Origin: Bacteroidales bacterium
Lineage (GTDB): Bacteria > Bacteroidota > Bacteroidia > Bacteroidales > UBA932
Direction: 5' to 3'
Assembly: GCA_016303175.1 (NCBI GenBank)
Contig: JAEDMF010000025.1
Location: 1 to 14,719 of the forward strand
DNA length: 14,719 bases
Shown: positions 1 through 8,319 of the stretch, piece after piece
Numbering within the stretch: the stretch's first letter is position 1
Layout: every line of letters starts with the position of its first letter
Notes under the pieces: generated by a model
What the model saw: the letters and a program-made list of their open reading frames with translations, nothing else
What the model was told of the DNA's origin: nothing
Database searches by the model: none
Made by a program: the position numbers and the translations under genes

Positions 1-2188
1 CCAGAGTTTCTGCCGGAGTGATGAACCTCATTTTGCCGTCTCCCTGCCGGGCCATCAGTATCATACCCTTGCTTTCTATGCCTTTGATCTTACGCGGGGC
101 CAGATTGGCAAGAATACAAATTTGCTTGCCCAGCATCTCCTCGGGAGTATAGTATTCGGCAATGCCGCTCACTATGGTGCGCACATCGATGCCTGTATCT
201 ATGGTCAATTTGAGGAGTTTGTCCGTCTTGGGCACGCGCTCGGCCTCCAGAACCGTAGCTGTGCGTATATCCATTTTTTCGAAGTCTTCGAAACTGCAAG
301 TCTCCTTCTGGGGTGCCACAACCCTTGCCTGGGCCGCCTTGGCTTCTGCCTCTTTTTCAGCTCGAATGGCCTCCAGACGGGCTATCTGGGCGTTGATGGG
401 CTCATCCTCAATCTTGGCAAAGAGGAGCTCGGCCTTTTCCAAACGGTGGCCTGCGGGTATAATATCCTTGGCACCCAAGCTGTCCCAACCCAGGCAAATG
501 CCGGCGTCGTTCCCTTCCGAGGGACAGGTGTTTTCACAGCAGCAGGCGCCTTTTTCTGCGCTGACAGTGTGCAGGGCGGAGCATTCTCCTTCCTTGTAAG
601 TATTGACGGTTACTTGTTCGCCTGCGCGATGATCCTTGCCGGCGCGTATGCCGACATTCAGCATTTTGCGAAGTTTTTCTGCGGCAAAAGGAGTGAAGGG
701 TTCAAAGGCCACGGCCAGGTCGGCGCAGATCTGAAGGGCGATGTTCAGAATACTGCCTGCACGTTCAAGGTCTTTTTTTGCAACGGCCCAGGGCTCCGTG
801 TCGGTGAGGTATTTGTTGCCGACTCGGGCTATATTCATTGCAATGCCGAGCGCCTCGCGGAAGCGGAAGGCCTCGATGGATTTTTCCATTGCAGCTTTCA
901 ACTCGGGTATCTGTGCGAGAGCTTCGTCGTCGATGGCTTCTGCTTTGGCATAGGCCGGCACTTTACCTTCGAAATATTTGTGTGTCAATACTATGGCTCT
1001 GTTTACGAAGTTGCCCAACACGGCCACGAGTTCGTTGTTGTTGCGGGCCTGGAAGTCTTTCCAGCTGAAGTCGTTGTCCTTTGCTTCGGGAGCATTTGCG
1101 GTAAGGGTGTAACGAAGCACATCCTGCTGGCCGGGAAAATCCTTGAGATATTCGTGCGCCCAGACAGCCCATCCCCGTGAGGTGCTGATTTTGTCTCCTT
1201 CAAGGTTGAGGAACTCGTTGGCGGGCACATTGTCCGGCAGGATGTAGGTTCCGTCGGCTTTGAGCATCGAAGGGAAGACAATGCAGTGGAATACGATATT
1301 GTCCTTGCCTATGAAGTGCACCAGGCGTGTGTCTTCGCTCTTCCACCATTTTTCCCAGCTTTGGGGCAGGAGTTCCACGGTGTTGCTTATGTAGCCTATG
1401 GGGGCATCGAACCATACGTACAGCACCTTGCCTTCAGCACCTTCCACGGGTACGGGCACACCCCATTTGAGGTCGCGGGTCACGGCCCTGGGTTGCAGTC
1501 CGCCGTCCAGCCAGCTCTTGCACTGGCCATAAACGTTGCTGCGCCATTCCTTGTGGCCCTCGAGTATCCATTGTTTTAACCAGGGCTCGTACTTCTCCAG
1601 AGGCAGGTACCAATGTGTGGTTTTCTTGAGTATGGGAGTGGCTCCGCTGAGTGCTGATTTGGGGTCAATCAGTTCTTCGGGGCTGAGGGTGCTGCCGCAT
1701 TTTTCGCATTGGTCGCCGTATGCTCCGGGGGCGCCGCATTTGGGGCAGGTGCCGGTGATGTAGCGGTCAGCCAGAAACTCGTCGGCCTCAGGGTCGTAGA
1801 ACTGCTCGGATTCTCTGGTGATGAAGTCTCCGTCTTCGTACATCTTGCGGAAGTAGGCTGACGATATCTTGGCGTGCACTTCGGAAGAAGTGCGTGAGTA
1901 TATGTCGAAATTGATGCCCAGTCCGGTGAAGGAATCCTTTATGATTTTATGGTAACGGTCCACAATGTCCTGGGGCGTGCAACCTTCTTTGCGAGCCTTG
2001 ATGGTGATGGGTACGCCGTGCTCGTCGCTACCGCATACATAAAGCACATCTTCACCGCGCAGACGCAGAAAGCGTACGTAGATGTCGGCAGGGACGTACA
2101 CACCAGCCAGATGGCCTATGTGCACGGGGCCGTTGGCATAAGGTAACGCGCAGGTTACCAGAGTTCGGTTGAATTTTTTGTCACTCAT
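1..2188 (-). CDS. metG: Methionyl-tRNA synthetase, 3' end cut off by window edge
   Basis: Class I aminoacyl-tRNA synthetase that charges tRNA-Met (and initiator tRNA) with methionine in the cytoplasm. Reverse translation from ATG at 2188 gives the HIGH motif at residues 23-26, a zinc-knuckle with CPKCG and CEKCG pairs in the connective insert, and the KMSKS-equivalent KISTS near 1166-1180. An anticodon-binding helical domain follows, then a C-terminal tRNA-binding OB-fold (FEKMDIRTATV, GIESKGMILMA). About 729 residues are present. From family knowledge only a few C-terminal residues should be missing, because the frame is still open at the edge in a typical terminal stretch (FITPAETL). The start overlaps the dnaG stop as ATGA, so translation is likely coupled to dnaG. 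Odd: about 56 extra residues (roughly 512-567) containing six cysteines, including CCC, lie between the anticodon-binding domain and the OB-fold linker. Identity is very secure. Confidence 0.97.
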   Translation of the reverse strand, partial: MSDKKFNRTLVTCALPYANGPVHIGHLAGVYVPADIYVRFLRLRGEDVLYVCGSDEHGVPITIKARKEGCTPQDIVDRYHKIIKDSFTGLGINFDIYSRTSSEVHAKISSAYFRKMYEDGDFITRESEQFYDPEADEFLADRYITGTCPKCGAPGAYGDQCEKCGSTLSPEELIDPKSALSGATPILKKTTHWYLPLEKYEPWLKQWILEGHKEWRSNVYGQCKSWLDGGLQPRAVTRDLKWGVPVPVEGAEGKVLYVWFDAPIGYISNTVELLPQSWEKWWKSEDTRLVHFIGKDNIVFHCIVFPSMLKADGTYILPDNVPANEFLNLEGDKISTSRGWAVWAHEYLKDFPGQQDVLRYTLTANAPEAKDNDFSWKDFQARNNNELVAVLGNFVNRAIVLTHKYFEGKVPAYAKAEAIDDEALAQIPELKAAMEKSIEAFRFREALGIAMNIARVGNKYLTDTEPWAVAKKDLERAGSILNIALQICADLAVAFEPFTPFAAEKLRKMLNVGIRAGKDHRAGEQVTVNTYKEGECSALHTVSAEKGACCCENTCPSEGNDAGICLGWDSLGAKDIIPAGHRLEKAELLFAKIEDEPINAQIARLEAIRAEKEAEAKAAQARVVAPQKETCSFEDFEKMDIRTATVLEAERVPKTDKLLKLTIDTGIDVRTIVSGIAEYYTPEEMLGKQICILANLAPRKIKGIESKGMILMARQGDGKMRFITPAETL
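488..655 (-). other. Cysteine-rich insertion inside MetG
   Basis: This in-frame stretch encodes about residues 512-567 of MetG. It sits between the end of the anticodon-binding helical bundle (EKLRKMLN) and the conserved WDSLG segment that leads to the OB-fold. From memory of Bacteroidota MetG, this junction is normally only a few residues long. The insert has cysteines at about residues 536, 549, 550, 551, 555 and 565, several acidic residues and histidines. The reading frame is continuous on both sides, so it is a real part of the protein rather than a frameshift. Its role is unknown; metal or redox binding is only a guess, and a disordered linker is equally possible. Confidence 0.7.
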
Positions 2189-4185
2189 ATTCTGTTGAGT
2201 TTATTGGATAGTTTCACTTTGGTTTTATTGAGCTGTATTATATCCTGCAGGATTTGCCGGGATTCTTCGGCGGAGGCACCCTTAAGCTGCCTTGACAGCG
2301 TTTCAATTTTCTTTTCGATTATGGCCTTGTCATATACCAGGATGGAACGTGGTAACCGGCTGGCCAGCAAGGTGTTGGGGTTGGTCAAGGAGTCCGCGAA
2401 TTTCTTGACGGTAATGCGGTATTGCTCCTCCAGTATTCCGTGTGCGGTCTTGGCGACAATAGGATTTTCGTGGTTGAGCAGACGGACGGAAATCTGTTCC
2501 TGGGTCAGGTCCTGCACATATAGTTCCATATAACTGTCAAATACCGCCTTATAGCCCGGGTCGGAGAAGGCAATGTTGTCCTCATAAAGGGAAGAGTAGA
2601 TGATTTCGAACACATTGTGCACCTGGCCGTCTATGTAGAATTCAGAGCCGGGGGCAAATTCTACGGGGGTCTTGCCGTCATTCAGGATGAAACTCAACAG
2701 TTCCCTCTCGCATGGCTCCAGATATTTGTCTTTGTTTGAGGCCGGAATGGCCGTATATTCCAGGTTCTGATTTGTGTTCTCGGAATCCTGTTCCTGGCCG
2801 GGGCCATAATCCCGGTCTGCAACCGATGTATCCGCAGCTTCCTTTAAGCGTTTTTCGCGTTCTCTATCCTTGTACCATTGCTCGCGTATGTCGTTCAGCG
2901 CTTTCTGTACCCTGCCGCGCAGCAGTTCTTCATCCACGTCCAGTTTGGCGGCGGCGAAGGGAATGTACATACTGCGTTTTATCGGATCCGTTATCAGGGC
3001 TATGGTGTCGCCTATTTCGTTGACCAATGAAGCTCTTTTCAAGGGGTCGTTGCCCGCTTCTCCCAGCAGGAAAGCGGACTTGAAGGCTATGAAATCCTGT
3101 TCGTTGCTGCTTATGAAGTCCAGCACCTCGTCCTTCGTATGCTTGCGTCCGAAAGAATCCGGGTCGTCCCCGTCCGGCAGCAGCACTATCTTTACGTTGA
3201 GGCCTCCGCTCAGCACCAGACCTATGCCCCTGAGGGCCGCATGTATGCCGGCGCTGTCTCCGTCGTATATAATTGTGACGTTGTCAGTGAAGCGTTTGAT
3301 GAGTTTTACCTGTTCAACGGTCAGGGAGGTGCCTGATGAGGCCGCGACATTGGTTATTCCCAACTGGTGCATCGTAATCACGTCCAGATAGCCTTCCACA
3401 AGAATGAATTTGTCCTGTCGGCGGGCCTCCACCTTCGCCGCGTCCATACCGTACAGCGTAAAACGCTTCTGGTAAATCTCGGTTTCGGACGTGTTCACAT
3501 ACTTGGCTATGTTCTTGTCCGCGCTCAGCGTCCGGCATCCGAAAGCTATGGTTCGTCCGCTGACATTGCGTATGGGGAAGGATACCCGGTTATAGAAGCG
3601 GTCTATAAGTTTCCCGTCTTCAGTTTTTATACAGAGGTTGGCAGCAAGAAGATATTCTTCCTTGAATCCTGCCTTGAGAGCGGCGAGCGTAAGGGTATTC
3701 CTGCCGTTGGGTGCCCATCCCAGACCGAATTTTTCTATGGTCGCGTCTTCCAGTCCCCTTGATTTGAAATATGCGAGACCGACTGCTCCTTCCGGGGTGC
3801 GTAGCTGTTGGTGGAAGAATTTTTCCGCCCATTCCATAACCAGAAGTATCGACTCGTCCCTCTGGCGGGCGGCAATGTCTTCTGCACTCTCTTCTTCCTC
3901 CACCACGGGAATGTTGTATTTTTTGGCCAAGGCCTTCAGTGCTTCCGTATAGCTCATTCCGCCTTGTTCCATAAGGAAGCCGACAGCAGTTCCGCTTTTA
4001 CCGCAGCCGAAGCACTTGAAGAGTCCTTTGGCAGGAGAGACATAGAAGGAAGGCGTTTTTTCATTGTGGAAAGGGCAGCAGGCAACGAAGTTGGCTCCGC
4101 GTCTCTTCAGGGACACGTAGTCGCTTACTACATCTTCGATGCGGGTGGAGTCAAGTATTTGTTCTACTGTTTTCCGGGGAATCAT
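2185..4185 (-). CDS. dnaG: DNA primase DnaG
   Basis: Synthesises RNA primers at the replication fork and works with the DnaB helicase. The 666-residue product begins MIPRKTVEQILD, the usual start of the family. A CHC2 zinc-binding domain (C37, H40, C58, C61) is followed by the catalytic core, with the basic RNVSGRTIAFGCRTL segment near 206-220. The Toprim domain has VEGYLD (E264), YDGDSAG (D308, D310) and PDGDDPD. The C-terminal part (about 480-666) is the more variable helicase-binding region. The frame is open 23 codons further upstream to 4254, but I chose ATG at 4185: the extra residues match nothing in the family, and the apparent promoter (4207-4237) lies inside that extension. The stop TGA overlaps the metG ATG, giving a dnaG-metG pair. 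Length and motifs are complete. Confidence 0.97.
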   Translation of the reverse strand: MIPRKTVEQILDSTRIEDVVSDYVSLKRRGANFVACCPFHNEKTPSFYVSPAKGLFKCFGCGKSGTAVGFLMEQGGMSYTEALKALAKKYNIPVVEEEESAEDIAARQRDESILLVMEWAEKFFHQQLRTPEGAVGLAYFKSRGLEDATIEKFGLGWAPNGRNTLTLAALKAGFKEEYLLAANLCIKTEDGKLIDRFYNRVSFPIRNVSGRTIAFGCRTLSADKNIAKYVNTSETEIYQKRFTLYGMDAAKVEARRQDKFILVEGYLDVITMHQLGITNVAASSGTSLTVEQVKLIKRFTDNVTIIYDGDSAGIHAALRGIGLVLSGGLNVKIVLLPDGDDPDSFGRKHTKDEVLDFISSNEQDFIAFKSAFLLGEAGNDPLKRASLVNEIGDTIALITDPIKRSMYIPFAAAKLDVDEELLRGRVQKALNDIREQWYKDREREKRLKEAADTSVADRDYGPGQEQDSENTNQNLEYTAIPASNKDKYLEPCERELLSFILNDGKTPVEFAPGSEFYIDGQVHNVFEIIYSSLYEDNIAFSDPGYKAVFDSYMELYVQDLTQEQISVRLLNHENPIVAKTAHGILEEQYRITVKKFADSLTNPNTLLASRLPRSILVYDKAIIEKKIETLSRQLKGASAEESRQILQDIIQLNKTKVKLSNKLNRI

Positions 4186-4206
4186 AGCCTCGTCCGTATA
4201 AGCCAA

Positions 4207-4237
4207 CAAAGATACGAAGTAATTTGAGTTTCTCAAA
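4207..4237 (-). promoter_or_regulatory. Bacteroidota-type promoter for dnaG-metG
   Basis: On the minus strand TTTG (4237 to 4234) is followed after 19 bases by TATCTTTG (4214 to 4207). This matches the known Bacteroides -33/-7 consensus TTTG and TAnnTTTG in both sequence and spacing. The ATG at 4185 lies 21 bases past the -7 box, predicting a short leader of roughly 15 bases. It is the best-formed promoter in the window. Confidence 0.75.
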
Positions 4238-4239
4238 TT
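4221..4239. repeat. Perfect inverted repeat over the dnaG promoter
   Basis: AATTTGAG, three bases, then CTCAAATT: two 8-base arms that are exact reverse complements. The repeat covers the -33 TTTG of the dnaG promoter and runs into the spacer, the position of a classic repressor operator. No T-run follows on either strand and the stem is AT-rich, so an intrinsic terminator is less likely. No candidate regulator is encoded nearby. Confidence 0.6.
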
Positions 4240-4280
4240 CGAAACTTGAATCAATGACTGCTTGCGTGCTCAGGCGGAGA

Positions 4281-4697
4281 TTATTCCTGACGGTCTATTC
4301 TCAGTTGTTGTATCTGGAAACTGCCGCCTTGGGGAATGGAGACGAAAATAGTTACGGTAAAGTGCTCTCCGGAGGCAATCAGTTCTCCCAAGGCATATTT
4401 GAGGCCTTCTCTGCCGGCCTGATGCCTTATTGTGAATGTGCGAGGGGTATAGGACTTGAAAAAGGTCTTCAGAATTTGTTTCGCCTGCTTGGAGGATGCG
4501 TTTGTACGTGGTCCAAGGACAGCCATTTCCAGAGAGGGAGCAAACCATGCAGACAGTGACTCTTCGTCTCCTGCGGCCAGATATTTGCCAAGGGGAATGA
4601 AGATGTCATAGCTCTGTTGCGGCGTCTCTTTCGCGGAAAGGGTCGTGGCCAGCATCAGGAGAAGCGCTGCGATGGAATATGTTTTGCAGTGACACAT
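4281..4697 (-). CDS. Secreted DUF4783 family protein
   Basis: A 138-residue protein with an N-terminal signal peptide: a short charged start, the hydrophobic run YSIAALLLMLATTL, and probable signal peptidase I cleavage near SA-KE at residues 22-23. The mature part matches the DUF4783 pattern as I know it: an early segment ending in WFAPSLEMAVLG, the central helix KQAKQILKTFFKSYTP, then FTIRHQAGREG-KYALGEL and a closing IQQLRI. This is an NTF2-like alpha+beta fold of about 110 residues found across Bacteroidota. Function is unknown; the likely location is periplasm or cell surface. In other Bacteroidota I recall this family near rlmH and nadC. Here rlmH is two genes away and nadC is absent from the window. 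It is transcribed away from the histidine kinase from its own -7 box. Confidence 0.85.
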   Translation of the reverse strand: MCHCKTYSIAALLLMLATTLSAKETPQQSYDIFIPLGKYLAAGDEESLSAWFAPSLEMAVLGPRTNASSKQAKQILKTFFKSYTPRTFTIRHQAGREGLKYALGELIASGEHFTVTIFVSIPQGGSFQIQQLRIDRQE

Positions 4698-4705
4698 GGG
4701 CTCTA

Positions 4706-4713
4706 CAAAAGTA
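4706..4713 (-). promoter_or_regulatory. -7 promoter box for the DUF4783 gene
   Basis: TACTTTTG on the minus strand matches TAnnTTTG and ends 8 bases before the ATG at 4697. A partial -33 match (TTGC, 4735 to 4732) lies 18 bases upstream. The predicted leader is only a few bases long. The 70-bp region 4698-4767 therefore carries two divergent promoters. Confidence 0.55.
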
Positions 4714-4754
4714 GCAAAAAATCTGCCATAAGCAAGTTATTCTAACCAAATTGC

Positions 4755-4762
4755 TAACTTTG
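4755..4762 (+). promoter_or_regulatory. -7 promoter box for the histidine kinase gene
   Basis: TAACTTTG matches TAnnTTTG and ends only 5 bases before the ATG at 4768, which predicts an essentially leaderless mRNA. No good -33 TTTG is seen at the expected 19-21 base spacing, so the site is less certain than the dnaG promoter. Confidence 0.5.
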
Positions 4763-4767
4763 CGTAT

Positions 4768-7700
4768 ATGAGTCAGGTAAAGTTCAAAATATCAGAATAT
4801 GCCGGAAGGTATCTTCCCTTTCTTATATTGACGGTGGCGGCTCTGCTTGCCGTCACATCGGTATTCATCGATTCCAGCCATTTTGATATGGAAAGGGTGG
4901 CCGCCCGCACTACCCGCAAAATCGACAGGCAGTTTGATGCGATGGATGCTTATGCCCGGAAGTTGCTCAAGGCGCCGGTGCCTGTGAAGGCGTGGCCCAA
5001 ATTGGATCGTTTGCCCGATTACATGGTGCTTTACCGCTATGATAATGATACTATCTCCTGCTGGTACAATCAGTTTCTCGTAAGGGGAGAGAATATTTCC
5101 ACCAGAACCATATATCCTTGTATTTCAGACCTGAAGGCCATTTTGGCTTCGCCTCTTGCGGCTGCTTGCGAGGAGCCCCGTTTCATCAACCTGGACAAAC
5201 AGTGGTATGTTGTGAGGATGCTCTCGGAAGGGAGTGTCAAGGTTGTTGAGGGCCTGCTGGTAAAGGATGAGAGGAAGGAAAACATCACGGTGGGTCAGAC
5301 GGGCTTGAGCCGTTATCTTTCCCTCGGGGCCCAGTTCGATGTGGCCAATTTGATGGCGGGGGAAGGCGCGCCGGTGTATGTGGACGGGCTGCCCGTATTC
5401 AACGTGGTAATTTCTCACGATTCCCTGAAAGGCACGCTTGAAGCAAAAATAGCGATGTGCCGTTGGCTTTCCATAATGCTGCTGGCCCTTGCCGCGGTAA
5501 GTTGGCTTTATGCCCACCCCGGTCTGCGCAACTGTTTGGCTGTTATAATCGCAATCGCTTTGATGGCCATTTTGAGCCGGGTGTGGGAGGGGCATCTAAG
5601 CAATGTGAGCCGCTTCTTTTCACCCTCAGCCTTTGCCAGCGACGGCATACTGGATTCTTATGCAAGTCTGCTTATATTCAACATTACACTTTTTCTGGTG
5701 GCTGTGTGCGTGTATTGTTGCCGCAAGGAAATCGCAGTGCAACTCTCGCCGTCGTCCAAACGCAGTATGGCTGCCTATATCTGCGGCGGTCTTGCAATGG
5801 CGCTGTACTTTGGCTATATATATCATACCTTCGTCAGTTTGATAAAGAATTCAGGGCTCACACTGGAGCGTTTCCAGACCATGGCCTTCCCCTGGCTGAC
5901 CACTATCAGCTATCTGTCCTTCGCCACTTTGTGCGCATCCTTATGGCTGATTGGGGAGAGTGTTGCTGCCCTTGTCCGGGAACGCCGGGGCAACTCTTTC
6001 ACTCTGATGCGGCTGGATTTTATGGCGGGTTATTCTCTGGCAATGGCGGCGCTTCTGGTGAGCCTGTCCTTGTACTATGGCTTTATAAAGGAGCAGGACA
6101 GAGTGGTCGGATGGAGCAACCGTATCGCTTTGGACAGAGACCTGCGGGTGGAAATGGATTTGAATACCCTGGACAAGGACCTTGCATCGGACCCTCTTAT
6201 CCGCTCCTATGTCGAGGAGGGTGGAGCGGAGTCTATAATAAAGGACAGGCTTGAAAATCTGTATATGGGCAAGATTCTCCAGAATTACAATCTGTCGCTA
6301 TATACGAAGCAGAACCTCGGACAGGAAGAATATTTGTCAATGATGCACTCTCTCGGACAGTTCATCGCTCCCGACTCGCATTTCCTTTATTCTTATGATG
6401 ACGTGCTGGGCTCGTGCTACAATGGATTGATAGGCTACCGCTCGGACCGCGGGACGATGTCGGCTCTTGTATGCAGACTGGAGCCCCGGCGCAGTGTCAG
6501 GCAAGTGTTGCCCTCTGCCTATGCCTATGCAAAATACAGGCAGGACCGTCTGGTTGATTTCAGCGGCACTTATCCTTATCCTACACGTCTTACGCCTTAT
6601 GACGTGGATATCTATAATGTGGGAAGTAACTTCAAGTGGAAGGGATACCGCCATTTCGTGAATGTGGTGAATGATGATGAAGTGATAGTTGTATCCCGTC
6701 CGGTAAGGGGTGCAATGTCTCTGTTCGTGGCCTATTCTATGATGACGATGCTGGTATTTGCGGCTGTCATCATCTTCAAACCGCGCAGGCGGAGGGACGA
6801 AGTCTGGATGGCTGCCCGTTCATTCAGCACAAAGATGCAGGTTCTGACTATAGCGTCGCTCGTGATTACCCTGCTAACGATGGCCAGCGTGAGTGTGCTG
6901 TTCGTGTATCAGCGGAATGACCGCACCGTGCACAACCAGATGATTTCCAAAATCAACGCGGTGCAGCTTTTCCTGGATGAGACTCTTCACAATGTGGTGG
7001 ATTACAGAGATATGCCGGGGGATGAGTTTGCCCGCAAGATGAATGACATTTCACGGGCTACGGGTACGGAAATCGACCTCTATTCTCCTTCAGGGGCGCT
7101 TTTCTTCTCAATGTCCACTTCCCCCAATCCCTTCCTCCGCCCTTCTGCCAGAGTGGACGGCAAGGCTTATCAAAGCATTTTGTTCTCTCGCCAGAGATAT
7201 TATGTCAGCAGCCGGAGCAGTGGCATAGGAATGCGCAGGCATGTGATGTATGCTCCCGTATTCAATGCCGAGGGACGTATGCTGTGCATTGCAGCCGTGC
7301 CGTATCTGTACCAGGACTACGACCTTATGAGGAACGCTCTCATACATTCGGCGGCCATATTGAGTCTCTTCCTGTTTCTGCTTTTTGCGACCATACTTTT
7401 CACCAGCCATATTTCCAAATCCATATTCAGCCCTCTTACCAGCCTGCGCCAGAAAATGAAGTCGATGGGGACGGGGAAGCTTGAACAGGTGGAGTATGAC
7501 GGCGACGATGAGATATCTGCTCTTGTGGAGGCCTATAACAGTATGGTAGTCAATATGAGGGATAATACTGCCGCGCTGGCGGCGGCGGAAAGGGATAGGG
7601 CCTGGAGCGCCATGGCCCGTCAGGTGACCCACGAAATAAAGAACCCTCTCACGCCCATCAAATTGAATATCCAGCGTTTGCAGCGTCTCAAGCAGAAGGG

Positions 7701-8319
7701 GGATGCGTCTTGGCAGGACAGGTTCGATGACGTGGCCCGGATACTGCTGGAGAACATCGACATATTGACAGAGACGGCCGATGAGTTCGGAACCTATGCC
7801 AAACTCTCTACGGAAGATCCGGTGGATATTGACCTTGACAAGATGCTTCAGGATCAGATGCTGCTCTTCGGTGAAACGGGAGTGAAGTTTACCTATCTGG
7901 GCATGAGGGAGGCTCATATAATAGGCCCCAGACCCCAGCTTTCAAGGGTGTTCGTGAATCTGCTCACCAATGCTGTGCAGGCTCTCGGTGCCGTGGAGAA
8001 TCCTATGGTTATGGTAAGTTTGCGACGGGATGACGGACATTGGGACGTTGCGATAGAAGATAACGGACCTGGGGTTCCGCAGGAGAATTTGTCCAAACTG
8101 TTCACTCCCAATTTCACCACAAAGAGCGGTGGCACGGGCCTTGGTCTTGCGATGAGCAGGAGCGTGCTGGAAACCATGGGAGGTACAATCACTTATTCGC
8201 GCAGTTTCGCCCTTGGTGGGGCGTGCTTTACAGTACATTTCCCGGCGGAATGGTGCAGGATAGGGGAGGACATGGGCACAAACCAGGAGGAGATTCTGAC
8301 AACAATCGACAAAAGATGA
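4768..8319 (+). CDS. NtrY-like multi-pass sensor histidine kinase
   Basis: A 1183-residue inner-membrane sensor kinase. I count ten likely membrane helices, near residues 15-33, 233-249, 255-271, 299-316, 333-351, 374-396, 418-438, 652-670, 692-713 and 860-880. The positive clusters between them (CCRKE, RERRG, KPRRRR) place three sizeable periplasmic segments at about 35-230, 440-650 and 714-858. The cytoplasmic part follows as HAMP (about 880-933), then HisKA with RQVTHEIKNPLTP (phospho-acceptor H955). The ATPase domain has N1064 and N1068 in the N box, DNGPG at 1098-1102 and GGTGLGLA at 1121-1128. The H box resembles NtrY/AtoS kinases. All catalytic motifs are intact, so it should be active. 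No response regulator lies in the window, and the signal is unknown. Its TGA overlaps the rlmH ATG. Confidence 0.93.
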   Translation: MSQVKFKISEYAGRYLPFLILTVAALLAVTSVFIDSSHFDMERVAARTTRKIDRQFDAMDAYARKLLKAPVPVKAWPKLDRLPDYMVLYRYDNDTISCWYNQFLVRGENISTRTIYPCISDLKAILASPLAAACEEPRFINLDKQWYVVRMLSEGSVKVVEGLLVKDERKENITVGQTGLSRYLSLGAQFDVANLMAGEGAPVYVDGLPVFNVVISHDSLKGTLEAKIAMCRWLSIMLLALAAVSWLYAHPGLRNCLAVIIAIALMAILSRVWEGHLSNVSRFFSPSAFASDGILDSYASLLIFNITLFLVAVCVYCCRKEIAVQLSPSSKRSMAAYICGGLAMALYFGYIYHTFVSLIKNSGLTLERFQTMAFPWLTTISYLSFATLCASLWLIGESVAALVRERRGNSFTLMRLDFMAGYSLAMAALLVSLSLYYGFIKEQDRVVGWSNRIALDRDLRVEMDLNTLDKDLASDPLIRSYVEEGGAESIIKDRLENLYMGKILQNYNLSLYTKQNLGQEEYLSMMHSLGQFIAPDSHFLYSYDDVLGSCYNGLIGYRSDRGTMSALVCRLEPRRSVRQVLPSAYAYAKYRQDRLVDFSGTYPYPTRLTPYDVDIYNVGSNFKWKGYRHFVNVVNDDEVIVVSRPVRGAMSLFVAYSMMTMLVFAAVIIFKPRRRRDEVWMAARSFSTKMQVLTIASLVITLLTMASVSVLFVYQRNDRTVHNQMISKINAVQLFLDETLHNVVDYRDMPGDEFARKMNDISRATGTEIDLYSPSGALFFSMSTSPNPFLRPSARVDGKAYQSILFSRQRYYVSSRSSGIGMRRHVMYAPVFNAEGRMLCIAAVPYLYQDYDLMRNALIHSAAILSLFLFLLFATILFTSHISKSIFSPLTSLRQKMKSMGTGKLEQVEYDGDDEISALVEAYNSMVVNMRDNTAALAAAERDRAWSAMARQVTHEIKNPLTPIKLNIQRLQRLKQKGDASWQDRFDDVARILLENIDILTETADEFGTYAKLSTEDPVDIDLDKMLQDQMLLFGETGVKFTYLGMREAHIIGPRPQLSRVFVNLLTNAVQALGAVENPMVMVSLRRDDGHWDVAIEDNGPGVPQENLSKLFTPNFTTKSGGTGLGLAMSRSVLETMGGTITYSRSFALGGACFTVHFPAEWCRIGEDMGTNQEEILTTIDKR

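Noticed and set aside
122..1180. A 352-codon open frame on the plus strand opposite metG
   Set aside because: It uses the same codon boundaries as metG on the other strand, so it is open only because of metG codon bias. Its product resembles no family, while metG motifs are unambiguous.
4221..4239. The inverted repeat as an intrinsic terminator for the DUF4783 gene
   Set aside because: The stem is AT-rich with no following T-run on the minus strand, and it coincides exactly with the dnaG promoter, so an operator reading fits better.
4186..4254. An N-terminal extension of DnaG by 23 codons
   Set aside because: The extension does not resemble primase, and the promoter -33 and -7 boxes lie inside it; the family start MIPRKTVEQIL is at 4185.
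8223..8315. An N-terminal extension of RlmH by 31 codons
   Set aside because: These codons lie inside the kinase gene in another frame, and RlmH proteins start at the MKITLL segment at 8316.
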